Below are positions 18,759 through 26,591 of a stretch of 28,096 nucleotides of DNA, one piece after another (within the stretch, counting starts at the first letter, position 1; each line of letters starts with the position of its first letter). The notes beneath the pieces were generated by a model. That model had not been told where the DNA came from and did not search any database. It saw nothing but the letters and a program-made list of their open reading frames with translations. The DNA comes from JASBRS01 sp964496495. Its GTDB lineage: Bacteria; Deinococcota; Deinococci; Deinococcales; Trueperaceae. Location: positions 1 through 28,096 of the forward strand of contig CAZBZU010000049.1 in assembly GCA_964496495.1 (NCBI GenBank), given 5' to 3'. The position numbers were made by a program, and so were the translations under genes.

Positions 18759-19916
18759 TCAGGCCTCGAACAGCTCGCGTGGGAAGTCGGTGAGCCGCTC
18801 GCAGCCGCTGTCGGTGACACGTACCGTCTCGGTGCAGCCGACACCGCCCTTGCCCGGGATCTGGACCCACGGCAGCAAGTGGAAGGTCATGTTCTTGCGT
18901 AGCGGCCGCCCTTCGCCGGGCTTCATGCTGAGGATCTGCCCCTCGCCCCAGTCGGGTGGCACCGCGATACCGATGGAGTAGGCGGTGCGAGAGGCCTGGT
19001 TGTCGCCGAAGCCGGCGTCGGCGATGACGGCCCGGCTGACGCGGTCGACCTCGCCGGCGGGCACGCCCGGCCTGATGGCGGCCATGGCGGCGTCGAAGGC
19101 GCCCAGCACCACCTGGAAGGCCGTCTTCAGCTCGTCGTCGGCCTTGCCCACCACGACCGTGCGCATCATGGCGGCGTGGTAGCGGTTGCGGCAGCCGCCC
19201 ACCTCCAGGAACACGCTGTCGCGGGGGTGTATGGTGCGCCCTTTCCAGGTGGCGTGCCCGATCGCCCCGCGCTCGCCCGAGGCGATGAAGGGCATGATCG
19301 ACGGCCAGTGGCTGCCGCCGCGGATCAGGCCGGAGGTGAGCTCGGCCGCCACCTCGTCCTCGGTCCGGCCCGCGGCGACCGCGTCCACCCCGGCGCGCAT
19401 GCCGGCGGCGGCCGCCGCGGCCGCCGTTCGCATGAGGTCCACCTCGAGATCGGACTTGAGCAGCCTGAGCTCCTCGACGAGACCGGACGCGTCGACGAGC
19501 GAGGCGCTCGGCAGGGAGTAGATGAGCCGCTCCTGCTGCGAGGCCGTGAAGAACCAGCAGTCCTTCTCGAAGCCGATGCGGGCTTCCTGCAGGCCGTGGT
19601 CGATCACGCGTGCGGCGAGCGAGGCCATGATGTCGTCGCTGTCGTGGTAGCCGTAGTTGAGCTCCACCCAGGTGTCGGCCTCGATGCCGCTCGTCTCCAG
19701 CAGTCGGGACAGGGTGAAGGGCTCACCCTGTGCGGGCACCACCATCGCCTGGAACCAGTAGTGGCCCGGGGAGTCGAAGCCGGTGAGGTAGCAGATGTTC
19801 TCCGGCGTGGTGGTGAGCATGGCATCGAGCTCATGCTCCACCAGGGCGCCGCGCAGGGCGTCCAGTCGACGGCGGTACTCCGTCATGGGGAAGACCAGGT
19901 CATCGCGCTGCCGCAT
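18759..19916 (-). CDS. M24-family hydrolase of the creatinase/ectoine-hydrolase type
   Basis: The 385-residue product has the two-domain pita-bread layout: a creatinase N-terminal domain (about 1-150) and an M24 C-terminal domain (160-380). The best likeness is to ectoine hydrolase (DoeA/EutD), including YSIGIAVPPDWGEG at 313-326. H221 in the SGERGAIGHATW segment corresponds to the catalytic histidine of creatinase. The five metal-ligand positions of true M24 peptidases seem to be replaced (E238, A249, S314, L348, T362), so it is unlikely to be a proline peptidase. It probably hydrolyses a small C-N bond compound. It is divergent from the gntR operon and has a GGAAGGG ribosome-binding site. 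The annotated alternative, Xaa-Pro peptidase, is not supported. Confidence 0.82.
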   Translation of the reverse strand: MRQRDDLVFPMTEYRRRLDALRGALVEHELDAMLTTTPENICYLTGFDSPGHYWFQAMVVPAQGEPFTLSRLLETSGIEADTWVELNYGYHDSDDIMASLAARVIDHGLQEARIGFEKDCWFFTASQQERLIYSLPSASLVDASGLVEELRLLKSDLEVDLMRTAAAAAAAGMRAGVDAVAAGRTEDEVAAELTSGLIRGGSHWPSIMPFIASGERGAIGHATWKGRTIHPRDSVFLEVGGCRNRYHAAMMRTVVVGKADDELKTAFQVVLGAFDAAMAAIRPGVPAGEVDRVSRAVIADAGFGDNQASRTAYSIGIAVPPDWGEGQILSMKPGEGRPLRKNMTFHLLPWVQIPGKGGVGCTETVRVTDSGCERLTDFPRELFEA

Positions 19917-19944
19917 CCACGGTCCCTTCCGCCCTCGGCTGCAA

Positions 19945-19976
19945 GGTTGACAACCTCTCGGCGGGGCGCGTACACT
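19945..19976 (+). promoter_or_regulatory. Promoter of the gntR operon
   Basis: TTGACA at 19947-19952, an 18-base spacer and TACACT at 19971-19976 give a near-consensus sigma-70-type promoter reading right. Transcription should begin near 19983, inside the first operator box, leaving a leader of about 128 bases before gntR. The -35 hexamer lies within a small palindrome, GGTTGACAACC (19945-19955), which could be a further protein-binding site. Confidence 0.6.
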
Positions 19977-19980
19977 CTCG

Positions 19981-20001
19981 TTGTCTACAACTTGTATACA
20001 A
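19981..20001 (+). promoter_or_regulatory. Tandem GntR-type operator boxes
   Basis: TTGTCTACAA (19981-19990) and the perfect palindrome TTGTATACAA (19992-20001) are spaced 11 bases start to start, one helical turn, so two dimers could bind on the same face. The TTGT-N2-ACAA shape is typical of FadR-subfamily regulators, and the regulator gene sits 109 bases away. The boxes cover the predicted start sites of both the gntR and M24 promoters, which suggests autorepression and joint control. The assignment of the protein to the site is an inference. Confidence 0.65.
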
Positions 20002-20017
20002 CCGTGTTGCCATCCGC

Positions 20018-20047
20018 ATTCTAGGTCCCGAGTTCGCTGCCGGTCAA
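20018..20047 (-). promoter_or_regulatory. Promoter of the M24 gene
   Basis: On the minus strand TTGACC (20047-20042), an 18-base spacer and TAGAAT (20023-20018). Transcription should start near 20011 and read left through the two operator boxes to the M24 start at 19916. It faces the gntR promoter, so the two 5' leaders would be complementary over roughly 28 bases. Confidence 0.55.
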
Positions 20048-20110
20048 GCATCTTCGGCGTGGTCCGGGCGCGGGGCCGAAGCCTATCTGGAAGCAGGCGC
20101 TTGGAAGACT

Positions 20111-20797
20111 ATGCAAGAACGTGTCACAGGCGGTCGATCGCGAGGCGTGGACGCCATCTACGGTGAGATCCGCGAGCGCATCTGCTTGCTGCGCTACCCG
20201 CCCGGCACGATGCTGAGCGAGAACGTCCTGGCCGAGGGGTTCGGCGTCAGCCGCACGCCCATCCGGCAGGCGCTGCAGCGGCTCGAGTTCGAAGGGCTGG
20301 TCGTCAGCCAGCGCGGCGTGGGCACCCTGGTCACGACCGTGGACCTGCAGTACCTCAAGCAGGTCTACGCCCTGCGCCTGAAGCTCATCGACTTGATCGG
20401 CGAGATGTCGCCATCGCGCGTCACCGATGAGGATCTGGAGCTGCTGGCGAGGCTGGCCGGCGAGGCGCGTGCCTTGCGTCAGGACCGCGACCCCGAGGCC
20501 CTGGCGCGTGTCTACATGCGCTTCAACGAGGAGCTGTCGCGCGCCATCGGGAACGAGCCGCTTCGGGAGATCGCCGACCGGCTGTTCTACCAGACCACCC
20601 GGGTGTGGCTCCAGCTGCTGCCCGAGATGACCTGGGTGGACGAGGTCGACTACGTCGTAGACGAGGTCGAGAGCGTGCTGCAGGCGCTCCGACGCGAGGA
20701 CATGCAGGCCGTGGCGGGGGTGCGCCGCAAGCACATGGTGCTCTGCCTCGGCCGCCTCAACAGCTACCTGGAAGGACCGATCCTGGCCCTGCCGTGA
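20111..20797 (+). CDS. GntR-family transcriptional regulator, FadR/FCD subfamily
   Basis: A 228-residue regulator. The N-terminal winged helix (about 12-75) has YGEIRERICLLRYPPGTMLSENVLAEGFGVSRTPIRQALQRLEFEGLVVSQRGVGTLV in pattern, the standard GntR DNA-binding core. The C-terminal helical domain (about 85-215) is of the FCD type, which binds small organic or amino acids, often with a metal; R/H residues around RFNEELSRAIGNEPL and RRKHMVLCLG fit that domain. It is the first gene of the cluster, so it probably represses its own operon and the divergent M24 gene, and is released by the transported substrate. GGAAG lies six bases before the ATG. Confidence 0.92.
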   Translation: MQERVTGGRSRGVDAIYGEIRERICLLRYPPGTMLSENVLAEGFGVSRTPIRQALQRLEFEGLVVSQRGVGTLVTTVDLQYLKQVYALRLKLIDLIGEMSPSRVTDEDLELLARLAGEARALRQDRDPEALARVYMRFNEELSRAIGNEPLREIADRLFYQTTRVWLQLLPEMTWVDEVDYVVDEVESVLQALRREDMQAVAGVRRKHMVLCLGRLNSYLEGPILALP

Positions 20798-20847
20798 GGC
20801 GCCGCCGGGACCGCGCGATCCACGAAAACGTTACTGGAGGTCGCACG

Positions 20848-22074
20848 ATGACGAAGCGCGAAGACCCAGCCCTGGAGACGCTGGCGGTGTGGGCTGGCGA
20901 GGACAAGCCCACCATGCAGGGAGCAACGCAGGTGCCCGTGGTGCACAGCGTGTCGTTCGGGTACGACGACCTGGACGAGTGGAAGGACGTGGCGCTGGGC
21001 CGTCGCGAGGGGCACATCTACAGTCGCAACACCAACCCCACCGTGCAGGCCTTCGAGGAGAAGATCCGGCAGCTCGAGGGCGGCGCGGCCGCCACCAGCT
21101 TCGCCACCGGCATGGCGGCCATCAGCAACACGCTGTTCACGCTGCTGTCGCCGGGAGATCGGGTGGTGTCCGTCAAGGACACCTACGGCGGCACCAACAA
21201 GATCTTCACCGAGTTCCTGCCTCGCTTCGGCATCGAGGTGCAGCTGTGCGAGACCAACGACGCCGCGCAGATCGAGGCGGAGGTGGCCAGGGGATGCCGG
21301 TTGCTGTACCTCGAGAGCCCCACCAACCCCACCTGCAAGGTCATGGACATCGAGCGCCTGGCGGCCGCGGCCCACCGGGTCGGCGCGACCGTGGCGGTGG
21401 ACAACACCTTCGCCACGCCCATGAATCAGAACCCGCTAACGCTGGGCGCGGACCTCGTCATCCACAGCGCCACCAAGTACCTGGGCGGCCACGCCGACGC
21501 GCTCGGCGGCGCCGTGGTGGGGGCGACCGGCACCGTGGAGCGCATCTATCACTTCCGTGAGATCAACGGCGCCACCCTCCACCCCGAGGCGGCCTACCTG
21601 CTGCTTCGGGGCATGAAGACGCTGGGGTTGCGCATCGCCCGGCAGAACGCCAGCGCCCTCGCCATCGCCCGGCACCTGGACGCCCACCCCTTCGTCAGCG
21701 GGGTGTTCTACCCGGGCCTGGCCGGCCATCCCAACCACGATGTCGCCGCGCGTCAGATGCGCGGCTTCGGCGGCATGCTCTCGTTCCAGCTGCAGGGTGG
21801 GTTCGACAGCGTGCGCAGCTTCCTGCCCCGCCTCCGCTTCGCCCACCGCGCCGCCAACCTCGGCGCGGTGGAGACCGTGGTGGCGCCTCCGGCGACCGGC
21901 AGCCACGTGGAGCTCACCGCCGAGGAGCGAGCGGCCATGGGCATCCCCGAGAGTCTGGTGCGCTACTCGGTGGGAATCGAAGACCCGGACGACCTGATCG
22001 CGGACCTGGACCAGGCGCTGGCCATCGCGGCGGAGCACGTCGCCGCACGGCACGGCGCGTCGGAGACGGCATGA
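20848..22074 (+). CDS. Cystathionine gamma-synthase-family PLP enzyme; candidate canavanine gamma-lyase-like
   Basis: The 408-residue product is a fold-type I PLP enzyme of the Cys/Met-metabolism family. The cofactor lysine is K210 in HSATKYLGGHAD, the phosphate-binding YSRNTNPT is at 58-65, GMAAI at 88-92 and the gamma-active tyrosine Y113 in DTYGGT. Methionine gamma-lyase has cysteine in place of the glycine after Y113-G114, so it is not that enzyme. Its place directly before homoserine dehydrogenase and aldehyde dehydrogenase genes, with a transporter, matches the canavanine gamma-lyase gene neighbourhood; such an enzyme releases a gamma substituent and yields homoserine. Ordinary cystathionine gamma-synthase or another gamma-lyase remain possible. 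GGAGG lies seven bases upstream; the stop overlaps the next gene by four bases. Confidence 0.8.
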   Translation: MTKREDPALETLAVWAGEDKPTMQGATQVPVVHSVSFGYDDLDEWKDVALGRREGHIYSRNTNPTVQAFEEKIRQLEGGAAATSFATGMAAISNTLFTLLSPGDRVVSVKDTYGGTNKIFTEFLPRFGIEVQLCETNDAAQIEAEVARGCRLLYLESPTNPTCKVMDIERLAAAAHRVGATVAVDNTFATPMNQNPLTLGADLVIHSATKYLGGHADALGGAVVGATGTVERIYHFREINGATLHPEAAYLLLRGMKTLGLRIARQNASALAIARHLDAHPFVSGVFYPGLAGHPNHDVAARQMRGFGGMLSFQLQGGFDSVRSFLPRLRFAHRAANLGAVETVVAPPATGSHVELTAEERAAMGIPESLVRYSVGIEDPDDLIADLDQALAIAAEHVAARHGASETA

Positions 22075-23117
22075 GCGCTCAGGGCGACGGCACCGTCAAG
22101 CTCGCGCTCGTCGGCTTCGGCACCGTGGGCCAGGGCTTCGCGCAGATCCTGGCCGAACGCGGCGACACGCTGGCGCGGCGGCACGGCCTGTCGGTCGTGA
22201 TCACCGCCGTCAGCGACGTCAACCGCGGCAGCGTCTTCCGCGAGAGCGGATTCGACCCAGTCGAGCTGCTGAACGCCGCCGACGGCCTGGAGGCGCTCGA
22301 GGCCGACGCCAGGGGCTGGGACGCCCTCACCACCATCCGGCGGTCGGGGGCCGACGCCATGGCCGAGCTGAGCTTCACCGACCTCACCACCGGCGAGCCT
22401 GCACTGACACACGTACGGGAGGCGCTGTCTCGCGGGATGGACGTGGTCACCACCAACAAGGGCCCGATCGCGCTGGCGTTCGCCGAGCTTCGGCAGCTGG
22501 CAGCGGCCCACGGCGCCGGCATCGGCGTCGAAGGCACCGTCATGAGCGGCACGCCCACCCTGGCCCTGGGAGCGGGCATGCTGGCGAGCGCCGGCGTGAC
22601 GCGCATCCAGGGCATCCTGAACGGCACCACCAACTACATCCTGACGCGCATGGAGGCCGGGCTCGACTTCGACGCAGCGCTGGCCGAGGCGCAGCGGGAG
22701 GGGTACGCCGAGGCCGATCCCAGTGGCGACGTGGACGGCATCGACGCCGCCGGCAAGGTGGTCATCCTGGCGAACCTGGTGATGGGCGCGCCGCTCACCA
22801 TGGCCGACGTGACACGCCAGGGAATCCGCGGGGTGAGCGCCGAGGACGTCGCCGCCGCCACCGAGGCAGGCGAGCGGTGGAAGTTGCTCGGCAGCGTGAC
22901 GGCGGCCGGCGGCGGCGTGGTGGAGGCGTCGGTGGGGCCGGTGCGCTTGCCGCTTTCGCACCCGCTGGCCGGCGTCGGCGGCGCCGTCAACGCCTGCACC
23001 TTCACCACCGAGCTGCTCGGCGACGTGACCATCCAGGGTCCCGGGGCCGGCCGGCTGGCCACCGGCTACGCCCTGGTCGAGGATCTCATCGCGCTCCGCA
23101 GCCAGGAGAGACGGTAG
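22071..23117 (+). CDS. Homoserine dehydrogenase, short form without ACT domain
   Basis: Interconverts homoserine and aspartate semialdehyde with NAD(P). The 348-residue product has the Rossmann motif GFGTVG (15-20), the TTNKGPIA segment with K130, the GILNGTTNYILTRM motif at 181-194, and the catalytic stretch YAEADPSGDVDGIDAAGK with E214, D225 and K229. It ends without the C-terminal ACT domain used for threonine feedback in the biosynthetic enzyme. In this setting, between a PLP enzyme and an aldehyde dehydrogenase, it more likely runs in the oxidising direction, homoserine to aspartate semialdehyde. The ATG overlaps the previous stop (ATGA). Confidence 0.93.
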   Translation: MSAQGDGTVKLALVGFGTVGQGFAQILAERGDTLARRHGLSVVITAVSDVNRGSVFRESGFDPVELLNAADGLEALEADARGWDALTTIRRSGADAMAELSFTDLTTGEPALTHVREALSRGMDVVTTNKGPIALAFAELRQLAAAHGAGIGVEGTVMSGTPTLALGAGMLASAGVTRIQGILNGTTNYILTRMEAGLDFDAALAEAQREGYAEADPSGDVDGIDAAGKVVILANLVMGAPLTMADVTRQGIRGVSAEDVAAATEAGERWKLLGSVTAAGGGVVEASVGPVRLPLSHPLAGVGGAVNACTFTTELLGDVTIQGPGAGRLATGYALVEDLIALRSQERR

Positions 23118-23119
23118 CC

Positions 23120-24535
23120 GTGGAGATGCTGCTGGAGGGCGCCTGGGTCGAGCGCGACGCCGTCATCGAGGTGCGGGACCCGGACGACGACAGCCTCATC
23201 GATACCGTCCCGCAGGCCACCACCGACGACATGGAGCGCGCCCTGGCGGCGGCCGAGCGCGGCGCCCGCGGGGCCCGCCTAACGGCCGCCCACGAGCGCA
23301 TGGCGGTGCTCAGGCGCGCCGCCGATCGGCTCGAGGCCGAGCAGGAGGACTTCGCGCGGCTCATCGCGCGGGAGGGCGTCAAGACCATCCGCGAGGCACG
23401 CAAGGAGGCGAACCGCGCCGCGGACACGCTGCGTCTCAGCGCCGAGGAGGCGCGCCGCATCCATGGCGAGACCCTCGCGTTCGACCAGCGGCCGGGGAGC
23501 GAGGCGCGCTTCGGCTACTACGTGCCCGAGCCGGTGGGCATCGTCGCGGCCATCACGCCCTTCAACGACCCCTTGAACCTCGTGGCGCACAAGGTCGGGC
23601 CCGCCCTCGCGGCCGGCAACGCCATCGTGCTGAAGCCGGACTCCAAGACCCCGCTCTCCGCGCTCAAGCTGGCCCGGCTGCTGATGGAGAGCGGCCTGGC
23701 GCCGGAGGTGCTGCAGGTCGTGACCGGTCGGGGGAGCGTGGTGGGCGACGCGCTGGTGCGCGACCCGCGGGTTCGGGTGGTCTCCTTCACGGGGGGCAAG
23801 GAGACCGGCGAGGCGATCGTCCGTGCGGGCGGCTTGAAGCGCTACAGCATGGAGCTCGGCAGCAACGCCCCCACCATCGTGTTGGACGACGCCGACGTGC
23901 GGTCGGCGATTCCCGCCATCCTCTCGGGAGCGTACTGGGCTGCCGGCCAGAACTGCCTGCACGTCCAGCGGCTGCTGGTGCAGGACGGCGTCTACCAGGC
24001 CGTCCGCGACGGCATGGTAGACGGCGCGGAGCACCTCGCGCAGGGACCCAAGCTGGACGAGGCCACGGACATGGGTCCGCTCATCGACGCGTCGAACGCC
24101 GAGCGGGTGGCGGATATGGTGGGAGAGGCGCGGACCGCTGGAGCTCACCTGCTGACGGGGGGTGGTTTCGAGGGCACCCGCTTCGAGCCGACGCTGCTCG
24201 AGAACGTGCCCGACACGAGCCGCCTCGCCCGCGAGGAGGTGTACGGGCCAGTCACCATCCTTCGGAGGGTGCGTGACCTGGACGAGGCCGTATCCATTGC
24301 CAACGATGTCGATTACGGCCTGCAGGCAGCCATCTTCACGCGCGACCTCGACACCGCCCACCGCGCGGTCTCCGCGCTCCACTACGGGGGCGTCATGGTC
24401 AACGACAGCACCGACTACCGCATCGACGCGATGCCCTTCGGGGGCGTCAAGGGATCTGGCCTCGGACGCGAAGGCGTGAGCTTCGCGGTCCAGGAGATGA
24501 CCGAGCTCAAGCTGGCGAGCTTCCGCCTCGGCTGA
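23120..24535 (+). CDS. NAD(P)-dependent aldehyde dehydrogenase, putative aspartate-semialdehyde dehydrogenase
   Basis: A 471-residue ALDH-superfamily enzyme. The N-terminal cofactor domain has PVGIVAAITPFNDPLNLVAHKVGPALAAGNAIVLKPDSKTP in pattern, and the catalytic residues are E245 in MELGSNAPT and C279 in GQNCLHVQR. GPxT-like EEVYGPVTIL and the PFGGVKGSGLGREG C-terminal motif are normal. It is non-phosphorylating, so it should oxidise its aldehyde straight to the acid. Following homoserine dehydrogenase, aspartate semialdehyde to aspartate is the obvious reaction, as for DoeC in ectoine breakdown. Only two bases separate it from that gene. I chose GTG at 23120, with AGGAGAG about ten bases upstream, over an ATG two codons later. 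Confidence 0.92.
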   Translation: MEMLLEGAWVERDAVIEVRDPDDDSLIDTVPQATTDDMERALAAAERGARGARLTAAHERMAVLRRAADRLEAEQEDFARLIAREGVKTIREARKEANRAADTLRLSAEEARRIHGETLAFDQRPGSEARFGYYVPEPVGIVAAITPFNDPLNLVAHKVGPALAAGNAIVLKPDSKTPLSALKLARLLMESGLAPEVLQVVTGRGSVVGDALVRDPRVRVVSFTGGKETGEAIVRAGGLKRYSMELGSNAPTIVLDDADVRSAIPAILSGAYWAAGQNCLHVQRLLVQDGVYQAVRDGMVDGAEHLAQGPKLDEATDMGPLIDASNAERVADMVGEARTAGAHLLTGGGFEGTRFEPTLLENVPDTSRLAREEVYGPVTILRRVRDLDEAVSIANDVDYGLQAAIFTRDLDTAHRAVSALHYGGVMVNDSTDYRIDAMPFGGVKGSGLGREGVSFAVQEMTELKLASFRLG

Positions 24536-24566
24536 GGCGAGCGGTTCTGGCAGTGAGGAGGGGCGC

Positions 24567-25406
24567 GTGGCAGTGACGACCGGCAGAGAGGCATCCCCGC
24601 ACGACGAGGCCGCCAGGGCCGAGGCGCTAAAGAGTGCCGAGCCCATGGTCCGGTTCGAGAAGGTGCGCAAGGCCTTCGGATCGTTGACCGTCCTGCGCGA
24701 CCTGGACTTCACCGTCAGGTCCGGCGAGAAGGTCGCGATCATCGGGCCGAGCGGCTCCGGCAAGACGACCATCTTGCGGGTGCTGATGACGCTGGTGAAG
24801 CCCGACGGCGGCAAGGTGTTCGTGGGCGGTGAGCCGCTGTGGCACCGCGAGGTGGACGGCAAGCAGCTGCCGGCGAGCGACGGCCAGCTGCGGCGGGTGC
24901 GCAACCGCATCGGGATGGTGTTCCAGCACTTCAACCTGTTCCCCAACATGAGCGTGCTGCGCAACGTCACGGAGGCCCCCATCCACGTCAAGGGCGTGAA
25001 GCGCGCCGACGCCGAGAAGCGTGGAACGGAGCTCCTCGCGATGGTTGGCCTGGCGGACAAGGCCAAGGCCTTCCCGTCGCAGCTCTCGGGCGGTCAGAAG
25101 CAGCGGGTAGCCATCGCCCGGGCCCTGGCCATGGACCCGGATCTGATGCTCTTCGACGAGGTCACCTCGGCTCTCGACCCCGAGCTGGTGGGGGAGGTGC
25201 TGGGGATCCTGCGCCAGCTCGCCGTCGACACCAACATGACGATGCTCATCGTCACCCACGAGATGGGCTTCGCACGAGACGTCTCCGATCGCGTGGTGTT
25301 CTTCGACGCCGGCCAGGTCGCGGAGGAAGGGCCGCCGTCGAAGATCTTCTCCGAACCGGAGAACCCCCGGACGCAGAGCTTCCTGCAGGCCGTCCTGCAG
25401 CACTGA
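24567..25406 (+). CDS. ehuA: Polar amino-acid ABC transporter ATPase, EhuA-like
   Basis: The cytoplasmic ATPase of the importer. The 279 residues hold Walker A GPSGSGKTT (60-68), the Q-loop in VFQHFNLFPNMSVLRNV, the signature LSGGQKQR, Walker B LMLFDEVTSALDP and the H-loop VTHEMGFARDVSDRV. The sequence type is the polar-amino-acid family, and it is the first of four genes in the order ehuABCD found in ectoine/hydroxyectoine transporters. About 26 residues precede the usual start; GTG at 24567 is kept because AGGAGG is five bases upstream, but M27 is an alternative. It lies 31 bases after the dehydrogenase gene in the same operon. Confidence 0.9.
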   Translation: MAVTTGREASPHDEAARAEALKSAEPMVRFEKVRKAFGSLTVLRDLDFTVRSGEKVAIIGPSGSGKTTILRVLMTLVKPDGGKVFVGGEPLWHREVDGKQLPASDGQLRRVRNRIGMVFQHFNLFPNMSVLRNVTEAPIHVKGVKRADAEKRGTELLAMVGLADKAKAFPSQLSGGQKQRVAIARALAMDPDLMLFDEVTSALDPELVGEVLGILRQLAVDTNMTMLIVTHEMGFARDVSDRVVFFDAGQVAEEGPPSKIFSEPENPRTQSFLQAVLQH

Positions 25407-25665
25407 CGAACGACGCTTGGCGTGCCCGCGGCCGACGCGGGTGACGCGGACCACGAGGCTGGGCCGGGCCCGGCACGGAAGGGGAGTGAGGCATGTCGGA
25501 CGAGTCGATGTTCATGGCTTGCGGGGCGCGTCGGCGCGCGACCCGGGGCCCACGGAGTGGCACCGGCCTGGCGCCACCCTGGCGCCTGCCGGAGTACGCC
25601 GCGCGGGCGTGTGGCGGCGAGCGCCGCTCGCCCGAAGACACGACGTTCACGAACGAGGAGGAACC
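25407..25665 (+). other. 259-base interval between ehuA and ehuB
   Basis: No convincing gene. A 12-base palindrome GCCGGGCCCGGC lies at 25463-25474, and a seven-base-pair hairpin with a three-base loop at 25570-25586. An ORF starting at 25493 behind GGAAGGGGAG overlaps the beginning of ehuB in another frame; it is arginine-rich and looks like chance. The gap may give the binding-protein message its own 5' region. No clear promoter was found. Confidence 0.4.
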
Positions 25666-26529
25666 ATGGCCAACCGTACGCTGAAGACCTTGACGCTCGC
25701 CCTGCTGACCGTGGCGGTCGGGGCCCTGGCGTTCGCCCAGGGCGACCTGATGAGCAAGATCAAGCAGCGGGGCTACATCCGCATCGCGACCGCCAACGAG
25801 ATCCCCTACGGCTACATGGACCAGAACGGGGACGCCAAGGGCATCGCGCCCGACGTCGCCACGGCCGTGCTGAAGTCGATGGGCATCACCGACATCCAGT
25901 GGACCGTCACCGAGTTCGGGTCGCTCATCCCGGGCCTCAAGGCCAACCGCTTCGACATGGCCGCCGCCAGCCAGGCCATCCTCCCGGCGCGCTGCCAGCA
26001 GGTGATCTACTCCAAGCCGAACTCCAGCTACGGTGAGGGGTTGATGGTGAAGGCGGGCAACCCGAAGAACATCCACGGGTACGGCGCGTTCGTCAACGAC
26101 TCGAGCCTCAAGCTGGGCATCGTCTCCGGCGCCGACGAGCTCGACTTCGCGCACGCCATGGGCATCCCGGACAGCCAGATCGTCGCCATCCCGGCCAACA
26201 CCGACGCGCTCTCGGCCGTGACCACCGGCCGCATCGACGCCTACGCCGGCACCGGCCTGACGGTCGACCGTCTGGCGAAGAAGTCCGACAAGGTCGAGCC
26301 GGTCGCGCCCTTCACCGACCCGGTCGTGAACGGCAAGCCGGTCCGCAGCTGGGGCGGCTTCACCTTCAACAAGGACAACACCGCCTTCCGCGACGCCTTC
26401 GACAAGGCGCTGGCGGCGTTCCAGCAGACGCCGCAGTACGAGCAGATCCTTACCGGCTACGGTCTGTCCAAGACCGACGTGCAGGAGGCTCTGAACAAGA
26501 CCACCCAGGAGCTGTGCAACGGGCAGTGA
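25666..26529 (+). CDS. ehuB: Periplasmic substrate-binding protein of the Ehu-type transporter
   Basis: A 287-residue precursor with a signal peptide (AFA before Q25). The mature protein is a two-lobed family 3 solute-binding protein, very similar in pattern to EhuB of Sinorhizobium meliloti: ANEIPYGYMDQNGDAKGIAPDVA, TEFGSLIPGLKANRFDMAAAS and ILPARCQQVIYSKP, then VKAGNPKNIHGY and the C-terminal TTQELCNGQ. Using mature numbering, E21, an aromatic at 24 (Y), an aromatic at 60 (F) and R85 agree with the EhuB ectoine site as I remember it, but position 80 is Ala rather than Phe. The ligand may therefore not be ectoine. GAGGAGGAA precedes the ATG. A large hairpin follows the stop. Confidence 0.88.
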   Translation: MANRTLKTLTLALLTVAVGALAFAQGDLMSKIKQRGYIRIATANEIPYGYMDQNGDAKGIAPDVATAVLKSMGITDIQWTVTEFGSLIPGLKANRFDMAAASQAILPARCQQVIYSKPNSSYGEGLMVKAGNPKNIHGYGAFVNDSSLKLGIVSGADELDFAHAMGIPDSQIVAIPANTDALSAVTTGRIDAYAGTGLTVDRLAKKSDKVEPVAPFTDPVVNGKPVRSWGGFTFNKDNTAFRDAFDKALAAFQQTPQYEQILTGYGLSKTDVQEALNKTTQELCNGQ

Positions 26530-26537
26530 TTCCTGAG

Positions 26538-26585
26538 GCCGACGGTGAGGGCGCACGCGCCCTCACCGACGGCTCTATCTTCTGT
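26538..26585 (+). terminator. Strong hairpin after ehuB, attenuator or mRNA stabiliser
   Basis: A 17-position stem (arms 26538-26554 and 26557-26573) with one A-A mismatch, starting eight bases after the ehuB stop, and a pyrimidine-rich tail TCTATCTTCTGT. It could end part of the transcripts and so raise the amount of binding protein over the permeases. Read-through is still needed for ehuC and ehuD unless they have their own promoter. Confidence 0.65.
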
Positions 26586-26591
26586 GGCGAC

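Noticed and set aside
18759..20051. Longer form of the M24 gene beginning at 20051
   Set aside because: The extra 45 residues are unlike the family, cross the operator boxes and have no ribosome-binding site; the ATG at 19916 has one.
20848..22074. Methionine gamma-lyase as the identity of the PLP enzyme
   Set aside because: The active-site cysteine that follows the Tyr-Gly in methionine gamma-lyase is glycine here (Y113-G114-G115).
25493..25684. Short ORF between ehuA and ehuB with a purine-rich site upstream
   Set aside because: It overlaps the ehuB start in another frame, is arginine-rich and shows no recognisable domain.
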